From Prevotella sp. KH2C16 (GTDB taxonomy: Bacteria > Bacteroidota > Bacteroidia > Bacteroidales > Bacteroidaceae), in the NCBI RefSeq assembly GCF_900113305.1, contig NZ_FOOW01000009.1, forward strand, positions 59,508 to 123,507: a stretch of 64,000 nt of DNA, in the 5' to 3' direction. The notes beneath the pieces were generated by a model. The model made no database searches. It was not told the DNA's origin and saw only the letters and a program-made list of their open reading frames with translations. Position numbers and translations under genes: made by a program. Below, one piece after another: positions 20,975 to 30,209 of this stretch. Every line of letters begins with the position of its first letter. The stretch's first letter is position 1.

Positions 20975-21430
20975 CTACTCTTCAAGTTCCGTCGCGAAGT
21001 TCAGCGCCTGAATCCGGATGTCGAGTTCCCGGAGCTGCTTCGACAAACGGTCTATCTGTTTGCCCAGCGGCTTGATGTCGATGGTGGTCAGCATCTTGAT
21101 TTCGGAGCGGCTATAGCGGTCCTGCGACTCCGATGCCTTGGCAAAGATGTCGCGAAGTGCCGTTATCCGCATGGCCAGCACCTCTTTCTCAGCCATCATT
21201 TCGGTGAGCGTCTGGCCGTCTACCACGGTGTGCATATTGGTCTGGTTGATTTGGAAAATGAGCTTCTGCAGCTCTCCCAGACCGGCCTCCATCTCCTTCA
21301 TCAGTTCCCCGGGATTCTCGGAGGGCTCGTCGCCCTCCTGCACCCTCACATTATTCAGAATGCGGCTTTTCAGCTGCTCGATTCTCTTCTGCGTATCCTT
21401 GCGGATAGCCAGTGCCTCTGCCAACTTCAT
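20975..21430 (-). CDS. DIP1984 family protein
   Basis: A 151-residue, highly charged, mostly helical protein matching the DIP1984 (sometimes called septicolysin-like) family: MKLAEALAIRKDTQKRIEQLKSRI at the start, then a coiled-coil-like middle and RYSRSEIKMLTTIDIKPL near residue 110. There is no signal peptide. Function unknown. Monocistronic, with a TATCTTTG element 27 bp upstream. Confidence 0.8.
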   Translation of the reverse strand: MKLAEALAIRKDTQKRIEQLKSRILNNVRVQEGDEPSENPGELMKEMEAGLGELQKLIFQINQTNMHTVVDGQTLTEMMAEKEVLAMRITALRDIFAKASESQDRYSRSEIKMLTTIDIKPLGKQIDRLSKQLRELDIRIQALNFATELEE

Positions 21431-21456
21431 TGTGTCTATGTTTTTAGTTTATGATG

Positions 21457-21464
21457 CAAAGATA
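21457..21464 (-). promoter_or_regulatory. Promoter -7 element for the DIP1984 gene
   Basis: TATCTTTG on the minus strand, 27 bp before the ATG at 21430. Confidence 0.6.
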
Positions 21465-22174
21465 ACGATAATTCACGAAATACCCTCCAGAGATGCCGTC
21501 TTTTTCTGAACCTCACTAAACAGGTAAGGCCTTATAGCAGACGGCCTTACCTGAGTCTTCGGTTACAGGCGGGAGATTTTCATCTGCCACCCGGCTTCCA
21601 GAAATCCGAATACAAATCTTTTAAACCTTATCAGCCATACCGAAGTTTCGTAAATCAAATTCCGTTCATCCCATTTTCGAAGCTCCACCGCTCCGGAATC
21701 CATGAAGAATACTCACGGGACAGGGCTTTCCCTCCGTCAGGAAATGCGCCCCCGCCCTGCCAACCGTGCCCCGCACGACAGGCAGTCTTGAGCTCGGACA
21801 GCGGGTACTGTCGTTTAAAACAGAGCGCCTTGCCGCAACAAACTTCTTATGATGGGTTAAAAGGCCGTCTATCATACTATTAGAATTTTTGAGATTTTCT
21901 TCTTCTGACAAATATAGTCATTTTTCCAATAAGTTGTTCACGAAACCCCCAAAAAAATTTTCCAGCCCTATCACCCGGTCTGGCTACATCCTCCTGCAGA
22001 AGAACTGACAGCCCTTGCCGGCGGCATCGGCAGCTTCATAAGATGATAAACAGGAAAGGAAACTTCTCCTGTGGCGACACCTCCTTGACACGGCAGACGG
22101 ACAAAAAGCGGTGAAAGGTAAGAGCCTTTCGCCCCCAAGGCTACTCCGGGGAAAGACGAGGGCGGCAAAGAGGA
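21465..22174. other. Gene-free stretch between DIP1984 and ZIP genes
   Basis: About 700 bp. Small open frames on the minus strand have no recognisable family or start context. No tRNA or transposon signal was seen. The far end carries the inverted-repeat element listed next. Confidence 0.4.
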
Positions 22175-22241
22175 TGACAAAATCGGCGAGATTGAACGAC
22201 AAAATCGCCGAAATCACGGGGCAAAATCGGCGATTTTGTCA
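22175..22241. repeat. Intergenic repeat with ACAAAATCGGCGATTTTGT-type palindromes, copy 1
   Basis: Three head-to-head versions of a GACAAAATCGGCG half-site in about 66 bp. The first 33 bases (22175-22207) occur again, reverse-complemented, at 32085-32117. Both copies lie at gene ends, as REP-type elements do. It stands 76 bp downstream of the ZIP gene stop. Confidence 0.75.
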
Positions 22242-22317
22242 GCCTCCTGGCGGCTAAAAGAAAAACAAAAGACACTGAGGCGACGGACCGGGAGCGGTAA
22301 GCGCCACCTGTGGCCGC

Positions 22318-23097
22318 CTATCCGAGGACCACATCGAGCAGCATCATGAGCACGAAGCCGATGGCAAAACCTATCGTGGAGAGGTTGGAATGCTCGCCCC
22401 CAGACGCCTCGGGAATGAGCTCCTCGATAACCACATAGAGCATGGCACCGGCCGCAAAGGCCAGCAGATAAGGCAGCGCGGGCTGCATGAGCGATGCGAG
22501 CAAGATAACAAGAACAGCCCCCAACGGCTCCACGGCCCCTGAAAGCGTGCCCATGAGGAATGACCTCATCCGGCTGCCGCCCGCCGCCTTCATCGGCATG
22601 GAGATGATGGCTCCCTCCGGAATGTTCTGGATGGCAATGCCGACCGACATCGCCATCGCTCCCGCGGCCGATATCCACTCTCCGCCCTGCAAGGCTCCGG
22701 CCACGACCACGCCTACTGCCATCCCTTCGGGAAAATTGTGAATGGTAACGGCAAGGGTGAGCATGGCCGTCTTGGAAATGTGAGCCTTCAAGCCCTCCGG
22801 ATGCGAGTCGCCCATGTGGAGGTGAGGCGTGAGGCTATCTACAAGGAGCAGGAAGCCCATTCCCAGCAGGATTCCGACGGCAGCAGGGACGACCCGCAGC
22901 CGGCCCATGTCGGCCGACATGTCCATGGCTGGGATGATGAGCGACCACACGGAGGCAGCCACCATCACGCCGGAAGCAAAACCCAGGAGAGACTTCTGCA
23001 AGCGCGGAGACATCTCGTCCTTCATGAAAAACACGAACGCGGCACCGAGCGTCGTGCCGAGGAAGGGTATCAAAAGAGTAAGAAAAACTCCAGACAT
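22318..23097 (-). CDS. ZIP-family divalent metal transporter
   Basis: 259 residues with eight hydrophobic segments. The ZIP signature is clear: HNFPEGMAVGVVVAG (helix 4) and IQNIPEGAIISMP (helix 5), plus the loop HLHMGDSHPEG that may bind metal. Probable zinc or manganese import at the inner membrane. A TACCTTTG element at 23102-23109 ends only 5 bp before the ATG, so the message is either leaderless or starts translation further in. Confidence 0.9.
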   Translation of the reverse strand: MSGVFLTLLIPFLGTTLGAAFVFFMKDEMSPRLQKSLLGFASGVMVAASVWSLIIPAMDMSADMGRLRVVPAAVGILLGMGFLLLVDSLTPHLHMGDSHPEGLKAHISKTAMLTLAVTIHNFPEGMAVGVVVAGALQGGEWISAAGAMAMSVGIAIQNIPEGAIISMPMKAAGGSRMRSFLMGTLSGAVEPLGAVLVILLASLMQPALPYLLAFAAGAMLYVVIEELIPEASGGEHSNLSTIGFAIGFVLMMLLDVVLG

Positions 23098-23101
23098 GCG
23101 G

Positions 23102-23109
23102 CAAAGGTA
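23102..23109 (-). promoter_or_regulatory. Promoter -7 element for the ZIP gene
   Basis: TACCTTTG on the minus strand, directly before the ATG at 23097. Confidence 0.5.
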
Positions 23110-23223
23110 GGCAAAAATTCAGAAAGGAAAAAGAAATCCGGGGAAAAAATAAGGTGAAGAACCAAAAAAGCAAGCCGTCCGAAGAGCCATTCGGACTTTT
23201 TTGCGTCTTCGCCCGCCATATCC

Positions 23224-23254
23224 TTGCGTATTCCAGACAGTTTTCGTACCTTTG
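23224..23254 (+). promoter_or_regulatory. Promoter of the GH106-like gene
   Basis: TTGC (23224-23227), 19-bp spacer, TACCTTTG (23247-23254), 21 bp before the ATG. Confidence 0.65.
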
Positions 23255-23275
23255 CAGCAAAACCGATAATATATC

Positions 23276-26113
23276 ATGAAAAAGAACCTAATCTTGTATA
23301 TTGCAATCACCTTTGCAATTACCCTTGCCGGCACCCAGGCGAAGGCTGGGAAGCCTCTCGGCGAGAAAGCCATGTATGCCCAGTTCCAGAATCCCGACAG
23401 CCGATACAAGCCTTTCGTAAGATGGTGGTGGAACGGAGACGCCGTCGAGGCCAAGGAACTTGTCAGGGAGCTCCGCCTCTTGAAGGATGCAGGAATCGGG
23501 GGAGTGGAAATCAACCCCATCTCAATGCCCTACGGGGCCGACCGCCAAGGGCACAAGACGCTGAAATGGCTCAGCAATGAGTGGATCGACATGCTGAAAG
23601 TGGTGTTCGACGAGGCCGATCGCCTCGGCATGACTTGCGACCTCATCGTAGGCTCCGGATGGCCTTTCGGAGCGGAGAACCTGCCCCGTGAGGAGAGAGC
23701 CTCGGTGCTCCTGACGGCCGCCATACCCGTAAACGGCGGAGAAACGGCGGAATTTTCCGAATATGAGATATTCAAGCAGGTAGACCCGGGAGTAACCGTG
23801 GTGAATCCGCGGCGTGCTCCCCGCCTCCTGTCAGCCTATATCGTACCCGACTCCATCAACCGTCTGGACGACGCCGTAGAAGTAACCGACAAGGTGAAAG
23901 ACGGCGTATTGACCGTGGATGTGCCCAAGGGCAAGCACCTGCTCTATGCCGTCGTGCAGTATGAATCGTTCGCCTCGGTCATCAACGGGGCACCGGGAGC
24001 GGCCGGCTCCATCCTCAACCACATGGACGCAAAGGCCGTGAGGAAATATCTCGACCACATGTCAGCCACCATCGAGAGCCGCATCGGCCCGCTCTCCAAG
24101 CACCTGAGAGCCTTCTTCGTAGACAGCATGGAGCTGGAGGGCTGCAACTGGACGCAGAACTTCCGCGAGGAGTTTATCAGGCGCAGGGGCTACGACATCA
24201 TGCCGTGGCTGCCGTTCCTGATGTTCAAGGTGGGCAGGCTGGGCGAAGTAACCGACTACAACTTCGGAGCCAAGAAAGGGCAGAAGTTCCGGGAACTGAC
24301 CAACCGGGCGCGCTTCGACTTCGAACTGACCAAGGCCGAACTGATGCGCGAGAACTATTCGAAGACCTTTGCACAGTGGTGCCGCGACCACGGCGTGAAG
24401 TCGCGCGAGCAAGCCTACGGCCGGGGCATGTTCATTGAAGAGAGCTCCTTGGAGGTGGACATTCCCGAGGGAGAGTCGTGGACCACCAACTACCTGAGGC
24501 ACCGCATCGGTGAAGAAATGTCCGACTCCGACTACCGGCGGGGGCGTGCCTACACGATGATAAACAAGTATGTCTCATCGGCAGCCCACCTACAGGGCAA
24601 GCGACTCATCAGTGCAGAGGAGATGACGAATACCTATAAGGCCTTCGAAACTTCCCTGGAACTGCTCAAGGTGGGGTCTGACATGAACGCCATGTCGGGC
24701 ATCACGCACTCCGTATGGCACGGCTTCAACTATTCCCCGCTGGATGTCAAGTTCCCCGGATGGGTGCAATACGGCAGTTACTATAATGAACATAACACAT
24801 GGTTTCCCTACTGGAAGAACCTGAACCTATACAGGGCACGCACTTCGAGCCTGCTGCAGAACGCCGATATGCAGACCGACATCGCCATACTGCCCGCCAA
24901 CGGCGACCTCTGGAGCGAGCTGGGCGTGCAGACAGAGCCCTTCCCGGGCAAGCTGAATGTAGAATACACCTCCCTGATATGGGAGGCAATACACAAGACA
25001 GGGGGCGGTGCCGACTATCTTTCGGAGCTCATTCTGAAAGACTGCACCGTCAAGAGCGGACAGCTCTGCTATGGCAACAAAGCGTATAAAGTGCTCATCC
25101 TGCCCGAAGTGAAGGGCACCACGCAAGAGGCCTTGGATAAAATCATGGAGTTCGTGAAAGGCGGCGGGAGAGTGTTCTGCATCGGATGCTATCCTGACCG
25201 GTCGCTGGGACTGCACGATTACGAGGCCCGCGACCAGAAAATCCGCGCTACCGTGGAGGAACTCAAGCAATATGCCGACCGCTTCATCCTGCTCGACAAG
25301 CCGAAAGACGGCCGCTATCTGGAGTGGTATGAGCAGGTGATGGCGCAATACGACCTGCCCCATGCCATCACCATCAAGAGCCCGGACCGGTTCCTTCTGC
25401 AAAACCACTATAAGGCCGACGACGGTTCCGACATCTTCTTTCTCATGAATGCCAATATGGGCGAGCAACGCACGACTGACATCGTGTTTCCCTCCAGTCT
25501 TATCAACGGCAGAAACCTGTGGCGATACGACGCCACGGATGGCAAGCGCTACCGCGTAAACCTCAAGGACAACAGCCTCAACCTGCTGCTGCGCCCGTCG
25601 GAAAGCATGCTGCTGGTATTCAACCATGCAAAGGGTGGCAGCGAGCAGAAGCCCCTCCCCTTGGAAGGCACCGACACACAGGAGATTATGGGATGGCACC
25701 TCGTGCTGCACCATGCCCTCACAGACTCCATCGCCGAGATGGACATGAGGCAGCCTCAGGACCTGCTCGAGACAAACCACAAGTCATTCATGGGCGACAT
25801 CACCTATACGGCGAAGTTCATTGCCGACGGCACGCAGATGCCGCGCTTCCTGAATCTGGGAAAGGTCTGCGAGACGGCCGAAGTATATATAAATGGGAAA
25901 TATGCGGGACTGCGCTGGTATGGCGACAAGGTCTTCGACATCTCGAGACTCGTGCGCAAGGGCGAGAACACCATCCGGGTGAAAGTAACCACGCTGATGG
26001 ACAACTACATGCAGACGCTGAAGGACAACAAGGTTGCCCAGCGCTTCGTCATCAAGCGAAACCACAAGCCCAAGCCTATGGGCATCATCGGGGGAGTGAA
26101 GCTATACAGATGA
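23276..26113 (+). CDS. GH106-like glycoside hydrolase (alpha-L-rhamnosidase family)
   Basis: A 945-residue exported enzyme: signal peptide MKKNLILYIAITFAITLAGTQAKA, then a large barrel beginning RYKPFVRWWWNGDAVEAKEL and GVEINPISM, with GSGWPFGAENLP, SMELEGCNWTQNFREEF and RRGYDIMPWLPFL, all typical of the GH106 (Pfam Glyco_hydro_106) family. The C-terminal 150 residues form a beta-sandwich (TAKFIADGTQMPRFLNLG, VYINGKYAGLRWYGDKVFD). GH106 members remove alpha-L-rhamnose from plant glycans; the exact substrate is not readable here. It stands alone, outside any SusCD locus. Confidence 0.82.
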   Translation: MKKNLILYIAITFAITLAGTQAKAGKPLGEKAMYAQFQNPDSRYKPFVRWWWNGDAVEAKELVRELRLLKDAGIGGVEINPISMPYGADRQGHKTLKWLSNEWIDMLKVVFDEADRLGMTCDLIVGSGWPFGAENLPREERASVLLTAAIPVNGGETAEFSEYEIFKQVDPGVTVVNPRRAPRLLSAYIVPDSINRLDDAVEVTDKVKDGVLTVDVPKGKHLLYAVVQYESFASVINGAPGAAGSILNHMDAKAVRKYLDHMSATIESRIGPLSKHLRAFFVDSMELEGCNWTQNFREEFIRRRGYDIMPWLPFLMFKVGRLGEVTDYNFGAKKGQKFRELTNRARFDFELTKAELMRENYSKTFAQWCRDHGVKSREQAYGRGMFIEESSLEVDIPEGESWTTNYLRHRIGEEMSDSDYRRGRAYTMINKYVSSAAHLQGKRLISAEEMTNTYKAFETSLELLKVGSDMNAMSGITHSVWHGFNYSPLDVKFPGWVQYGSYYNEHNTWFPYWKNLNLYRARTSSLLQNADMQTDIAILPANGDLWSELGVQTEPFPGKLNVEYTSLIWEAIHKTGGGADYLSELILKDCTVKSGQLCYGNKAYKVLILPEVKGTTQEALDKIMEFVKGGGRVFCIGCYPDRSLGLHDYEARDQKIRATVEELKQYADRFILLDKPKDGRYLEWYEQVMAQYDLPHAITIKSPDRFLLQNHYKADDGSDIFFLMNANMGEQRTTDIVFPSSLINGRNLWRYDATDGKRYRVNLKDNSLNLLLRPSESMLLVFNHAKGGSEQKPLPLEGTDTQEIMGWHLVLHHALTDSIAEMDMRQPQDLLETNHKSFMGDITYTAKFIADGTQMPRFLNLGKVCETAEVYINGKYAGLRWYGDKVFDISRLVRKGENTIRVKVTTLMDNYMQTLKDNKVAQRFVIKRNHKPKPMGIIGGVKLYR

Positions 26114-26190
26114 GAAAGGCTTCACCCTCCGGGAAGGATGCGAAAGGGCTGCACGCGTGTAATAATAAAGATTAAATCTTATTGTTTTAT

Positions 26191-26221
26191 TTTGCCGTCT
26201 CTCCATTTTATAGTACCTTTG
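26191..26221 (+). promoter_or_regulatory. Promoter of glyS
   Basis: TTTG (26191-26194), 19-bp spacer, TACCTTTG (26214-26221), 29 bp before the ATG. Confidence 0.72.
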
Positions 26222-26250
26222 CGGGCAAATTCGGATTTTAAGACATTATT

Positions 26251-27792
26251 ATGGCACAAGAAGATGTATTCAAGAAGATAGTAAGCCACTGCAAGGAATA
26301 TGGCTTCGTCTTCCCCAGCTCAGACATTTACGACGGCCTGGGCGCCGTATACGACTATGGTCAGAACGGCGTCGAGCTGAAAAACAATATCAAACAATAT
26401 TGGTGGCAGAGCATGGTGCTCCTCCACAGCAACATCGTCGGCATCGACGCAGCCATCTTCATGCACCCCACGACATGGAAGGCCAGCGGGCATGTAGACG
26501 CCTTCAACGACCCCCTCATCGACAACCGCGACTCCAAGAAGCGCTATCGTGCCGATGTGCTGATTGAAGACCAGATTGCCAAATACGACGAGAAGATAGA
26601 CAAGGAGGTGCAGAAAGCCGCCAAGCGCTTCGGAGAAGCCTTCGACGAGGCTAAGTTCCGCGAGACCAATCCCCGTGTTTTGGAGCATCAGCAGAGGCGC
26701 GATGCTCTGCACGAGCGCTATGCCAGCGCCATGCAGGGACCCAATCTTGAGGAACTGAAACAGATTATCCTCGATGAGGAAATCGTGGATCCCATCAGCG
26801 GCACCAAGAACTGGACCGATGTGCGGCAGTTCAACCTGATGTTCTCCACGGAGATGGGGTCTACTGCCGACGGTGCCATGAAGATTTATCTGCGCCCCGA
26901 GACGGCGCAGGGCATCTTCGTCAACTATCTGAATGTACAGAAAACCGGGCGCATGAAACTGCCTTTCGGCATCGCGCAGATAGGCAAAGCCTTCCGTAAT
27001 GAGATTGTTGCGCGCCAGTTCGTGTTCCGTATGCGCGAGTTCGAACAGATGGAAATGCAGTTCTTCTGTAAGCCCGGCACGGAGATGGAGTGGTTCAACT
27101 ACTGGAAGGAGCATCGTCTGGCATGGCATCAGGCACTCGGCATGGGCAACGAGAACTATCGCTTCCACGACCACGAGAAGCTGGCTCACTATGCCAATGC
27201 AGCTACCGACATAGAATTCAAGATGCCGTTCGGCTTCAAGGAGGTAGAGGGCATCCACTCCCGCACCGACTTCGACCTCTCGCAACACGAGAAATACAGC
27301 GGCAAGCAAATCAAGTATTTCGACCCGGAGAGCAACGAAAGCTACACCCCGTATGATGTCGAGACTTCCATCGGAGTAGACCGCATGTTCCTCTCCGTAA
27401 TGTGTCATGCCTACACGGAGGAGCAGCTCGAGAACGGAAGCACGCGCATCGTGCTGAAACTGCCCGAGTCTCTGGCACCCGTGAAGTGTGCCGTGCTACC
27501 CCTGGTAAACAAGGACGGGCTGCCGGAAAAGGCACAGGAAATCGTGGATCAGCTTAAGTTCCATTTCAATACGCACATCGAGGCGAAGGACTCCATAGGC
27601 AAGCGTTATCGCCGGCAGGACGCCATCGGCACTCCTTTCTGCGTAACCGTTGACGGCGACACGCTGAACGACAACGCCGTAACGCTACGCCACCGCGACT
27701 CCATGAAGCAGGAGCGTGTGCCCATCGACCAGCTCCGCACCATCATCGAAGACCGCGTAAGCATCACAAGCCTTTTAAAGAAACTACAATAA
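26251..27792 (+). CDS. glyS: Glycyl-tRNA synthetase, alpha2 type
   Basis: 513 residues of the class II homodimeric type. It charges tRNA-Gly. Motifs: GLGAVYDYGQNGVELKNNIK near the N-terminus, RPETAQGIFVNYLNV (about 218), GKAFRNEIVARQFVFRMREFEQMEMQ (motif 2, split here by the quotation limit: AFRNEIVARQFVFRMREF), and GVDRMFLSVM (motif 3, about 375), then the anticodon-binding domain (VLPLVNKDGLPEKA). The FKBP gene begins on the very next base after the stop, so they form one transcript. Confidence 0.96.
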   Translation: MAQEDVFKKIVSHCKEYGFVFPSSDIYDGLGAVYDYGQNGVELKNNIKQYWWQSMVLLHSNIVGIDAAIFMHPTTWKASGHVDAFNDPLIDNRDSKKRYRADVLIEDQIAKYDEKIDKEVQKAAKRFGEAFDEAKFRETNPRVLEHQQRRDALHERYASAMQGPNLEELKQIILDEEIVDPISGTKNWTDVRQFNLMFSTEMGSTADGAMKIYLRPETAQGIFVNYLNVQKTGRMKLPFGIAQIGKAFRNEIVARQFVFRMREFEQMEMQFFCKPGTEMEWFNYWKEHRLAWHQALGMGNENYRFHDHEKLAHYANAATDIEFKMPFGFKEVEGIHSRTDFDLSQHEKYSGKQIKYFDPESNESYTPYDVETSIGVDRMFLSVMCHAYTEEQLENGSTRIVLKLPESLAPVKCAVLPLVNKDGLPEKAQEIVDQLKFHFNTHIEAKDSIGKRYRRQDAIGTPFCVTVDGDTLNDNAVTLRHRDSMKQERVPIDQLRTIIEDRVSITSLLKKLQ

Positions 27793-28428
27793 ATGAAACA
27801 TCTATTTCATCCATTGTTCATGCTCGCAGGCCTATTAAGCCTCGCGGCATGCTCGGAAACCGATACAAGTCAGGAAGAGTTTGCCGACTGGCAGCAGAAG
27901 AATGAGACCTATTTCAACAATCTCTATCAGGCGGCACAGGGCAACACGGCCAAATATAAGATCCTCAAGAACTGGTCGTTCACGGCCGACAAGGCTACCA
28001 AACCCGAAGACCATATCATCGTGGAGGTACTGAAAAACGGTACGGGGTCAGGCTCCCCGCTCTATACCGACTCGGTGGCCGTGCACTACGAAGGCCGGCT
28101 TATTCCTTCTGTGACCTATGCAGGAGGATATGCCTTCGACAAGACATGGGCAGGAGACTATAATCTCCAGACGATGAAGCCCGCCGTACTGTCGCCATCC
28201 AAGCTGGTAGACGGCTTCACCACGGCAGTAATGGACATGCACATCGGCGACCGCTGGAAGGTTTACATTCCCTATCAGCTGGGCTATGGCACCTCAACAT
28301 CGTCCAATTCCGCCATTCCAGCCTATTCAACGCTCATCTTCGACATCACGCTCGTTGCCTACGGACGCGCCGGAACCCCGATTCCTACAGCCCAGGCAAA
28401 GTCCTCTTTTGAATGGATTGGCGAATAG
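27793..28428 (+). CDS. FKBP-type peptidyl-prolyl isomerase lipoprotein
   Basis: 211 residues with a lipoprotein signal (FMLAGLLSLAACSE, Cys about 20) followed by acidic residues. The C-terminal FKBP domain runs from about 75: DSVAVHYEGRLI, AFDKTWAG, LVDGFTTAVMDMHIGDRWKV, PYQLGYG, STLIFDITLV. It would catalyse prolyl isomerisation or act as a chaperone in the envelope. Directly fused in transcription to glyS (0 bp gap); a terminator follows 28 bp after the stop. Confidence 0.92.
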   Translation: MKHLFHPLFMLAGLLSLAACSETDTSQEEFADWQQKNETYFNNLYQAAQGNTAKYKILKNWSFTADKATKPEDHIIVEVLKNGTGSGSPLYTDSVAVHYEGRLIPSVTYAGGYAFDKTWAGDYNLQTMKPAVLSPSKLVDGFTTAVMDMHIGDRWKVYIPYQLGYGTSTSSNSAIPAYSTLIFDITLVAYGRAGTPIPTAQAKSSFEWIGE

Positions 28429-28456
28429 GCAGCCAACTCACTTTGACATAAATCAA

Positions 28457-28493
28457 AAAAGCACCCTCTTTCGCAAAGAATCCGGGTGCTTTT
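28457..28493 (+). terminator. Terminator of the glyS-FKBP operon
   Basis: Stem AAAAGCACCC / GGGTGCTTTT (28457-28466, 28484-28493) with an inner TCTTT/AAAGA pairing in the loop. Confidence 0.8.
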
Positions 28494-28494
28494 C

Positions 28495-28525
28495 TTGCTT
28501 GTGTCCGCAGCCAGCACTATCTTTG
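28495..28525 (+). promoter_or_regulatory. Promoter of the candidate small RNA
   Basis: TTGC (28495-28498), 19-bp spacer, TATCTTTG (28518-28525). No protein frame follows. Confidence 0.6.
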
Positions 28526-28531
28526 CATTGC

Positions 28532-28757
28532 ATTCAATGAGGGAACAAGGCTTCTTTAGGATAAAAGATTAAAGGATACGAAAGAAAAGTTTTTTCTGTT
28601 TGAGAATATTAGGTTAGTTAGTTATTAGGCTTAGGTATTAGAAGGTAAGAGATTGTACAGGACGGATAACGACAGGATTTGAAAGGAAGAAGAATTTGAG
28701 AGAAAGCATGGAAATTCAAGAATTTCGAGCGATTCCACAACAAGGAATCGCTTTTTT
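28532..28757 (+). ncRNA. Candidate small RNA of about 225 nt
   Basis: Between a good promoter and an intrinsic terminator lie about 200 bp with no open reading frame and a purine-rich, short-repeat sequence (TTAGTTAGTTATTAGG near 28612-28630). The transcript would end in the AGCGATTCC / GGAATCGCT hairpin. It could be a regulatory RNA or a leader-derived RNA; I cannot assign it to a known family. The start is estimated at about 6 nt after the -7 element. Confidence 0.5.
28728..28757 (+). terminator. Intrinsic terminator before the MATE gene
   Basis: Perfect 9-bp stem AGCGATTCC / GGAATCGCT (28728-28736, 28744-28752), 7-nt loop, followed by five or more T. Confidence 0.82.
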
Positions 28758-28771
28758 CATAATTATTTTCG

Positions 28772-28779
28772 TAACTTTG
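28772..28779 (+). promoter_or_regulatory. Promoter -7 element for the MATE gene
   Basis: TAACTTTG, 16 bp before the ATG at 28796; the leader must be short. Confidence 0.6.
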
Positions 28780-28795
28780 CATCACATTTAGGTAT

Positions 28796-30166
28796 ATGGC
28801 CAAGACAAGCGACGCACTGCTGGAGAAAATCCGTATGGGTCAGGAAATGACGAGGATGGAGAAGCTCAATCTGATCTTCGGATTGAGCATTCCCTCTATG
28901 CTTGCCCAGATAACGACGGTGATGATGTTCTTCATCGATGCCTCCATGGTGGGACATCTGGGAGCTGCGGCATCAGCAAGCATCGGCCTGATAGAGAGCA
29001 CCACCTGGCTCATGGGCTCGGTGATGAGTGCCATGTCGATGGGATTCAGCGTCCAAGTGGCTCATTTCATCGGTGCCAACGACTTCCCGCAGGCACGCCA
29101 AGTATTCCAGCACGCCCTCATCTGCGGCGGCATCTTCAGTCTGTTCATGTGTCTGGTGGGTGTAGGCATCCATCGTCCCCTGCCCTTATGGCTGGGTGGC
29201 GGTGCCGACATTGCCGGCGACGCCTCACTCTATTTCCTCGTCTATGCCCTCACCCTGCCGCTGGTATTCCTCTTTCATCTCTCCAGCTCCATGCTCAAGA
29301 GCTCGGGCGACATGCACACGCCGAGCGGGCTGAGCATCCTCCTCTGCATTCTGGATGTGGGATTCAACTATCTCTTTATATATATCGCCCGGCTGGGAGT
29401 GCTCGGAGCGGCACTCGGCACAGCCTCGGCCTACCTCGTAACCTCTGTCCCGATGCTGTGGATGGCCGTCTTCAAGAACAAAATCCTTGCCCTGCAGCCC
29501 GCCAAGGAGCCGTTCACATGGCTATGGGACTATGTTGCCAAGGCCTTGAAAATCAGCCTGCCGATGGCCGTGCAGTCAGTGCTCATGAGCGGAGCACAGG
29601 TAGTGAGCACGCTCATCGTGGCTCCTTTAGGGAACATCGCCATTGCCGCCAACTCGTTCGCCATCACTGCCGAGAGCCTCTGCTACATGCCCGGATACGG
29701 CATCGGCGATGCCGCGACGACCCTCGTAGGCCAGACCCACGGAGCCGGAAGGCTCGATCTGTGCAAGAACTTTGCCTATATGACGGTGGGACTGGGCATG
29801 GCCATCATGGCCTTCATGGGCCTCATCATGTATATCTTCGCGCCTGAGATGATCGGGGTTCTCTCTCCGGTAGAGGAAATCCGCACCCTCGGCAGCCAGG
29901 TGCTCCGCATCGAGGCTTTCGCCGAGCCGTTCTTCGCCGCGTCCATCGTTACCTACAGCGTCTGCGTGGGTGCCGGCGACACCTTGAAGCCCGCCATTAT
30001 GAACCTCGTGTCGATGTGGTGTGTGCGCCTGACGATGGCAGCCATGCTCGCTCCCCGCTACGGGCTGAAGGGCGTGTGGATAGCCATGGCGGTGGAACTG
30101 ACCTTCCGCGGTTTGATGTTTCTCACCAGGCTCTTCCGCGGGAAATGGCTGCTGGCAATGAAATAA
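28796..30166 (+). CDS. MATE-family multidrug efflux transporter
   Basis: 456 residues with about twelve helices in two related halves. The first has LIFGLSIPSMLAQITTVMMFFIDASMVGHLG and the second LKISLPMAVQSVLMSGAQVVSTLIVAPLG, the duplicated MATE signature; GIGDAATTLVGQTHGAGR is the matching loop of the second half. It would export cationic drugs or metabolites using Na+ or H+. Its own promoter and the upstream terminator separate it from glyS; the TraB/GumN pair follows 43 bp later and may be co-transcribed. Confidence 0.94.
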   Translation: MAKTSDALLEKIRMGQEMTRMEKLNLIFGLSIPSMLAQITTVMMFFIDASMVGHLGAAASASIGLIESTTWLMGSVMSAMSMGFSVQVAHFIGANDFPQARQVFQHALICGGIFSLFMCLVGVGIHRPLPLWLGGGADIAGDASLYFLVYALTLPLVFLFHLSSSMLKSSGDMHTPSGLSILLCILDVGFNYLFIYIARLGVLGAALGTASAYLVTSVPMLWMAVFKNKILALQPAKEPFTWLWDYVAKALKISLPMAVQSVLMSGAQVVSTLIVAPLGNIAIAANSFAITAESLCYMPGYGIGDAATTLVGQTHGAGRLDLCKNFAYMTVGLGMAIMAFMGLIMYIFAPEMIGVLSPVEEIRTLGSQVLRIEAFAEPFFAASIVTYSVCVGAGDTLKPAIMNLVSMWCVRLTMAAMLAPRYGLKGVWIAMAVELTFRGLMFLTRLFRGKWLLAMK

Positions 30167-30209
30167 ACAGAGACAATTGTCGTTATATAAGTACCAAAAC
30201 CGTATAAAT

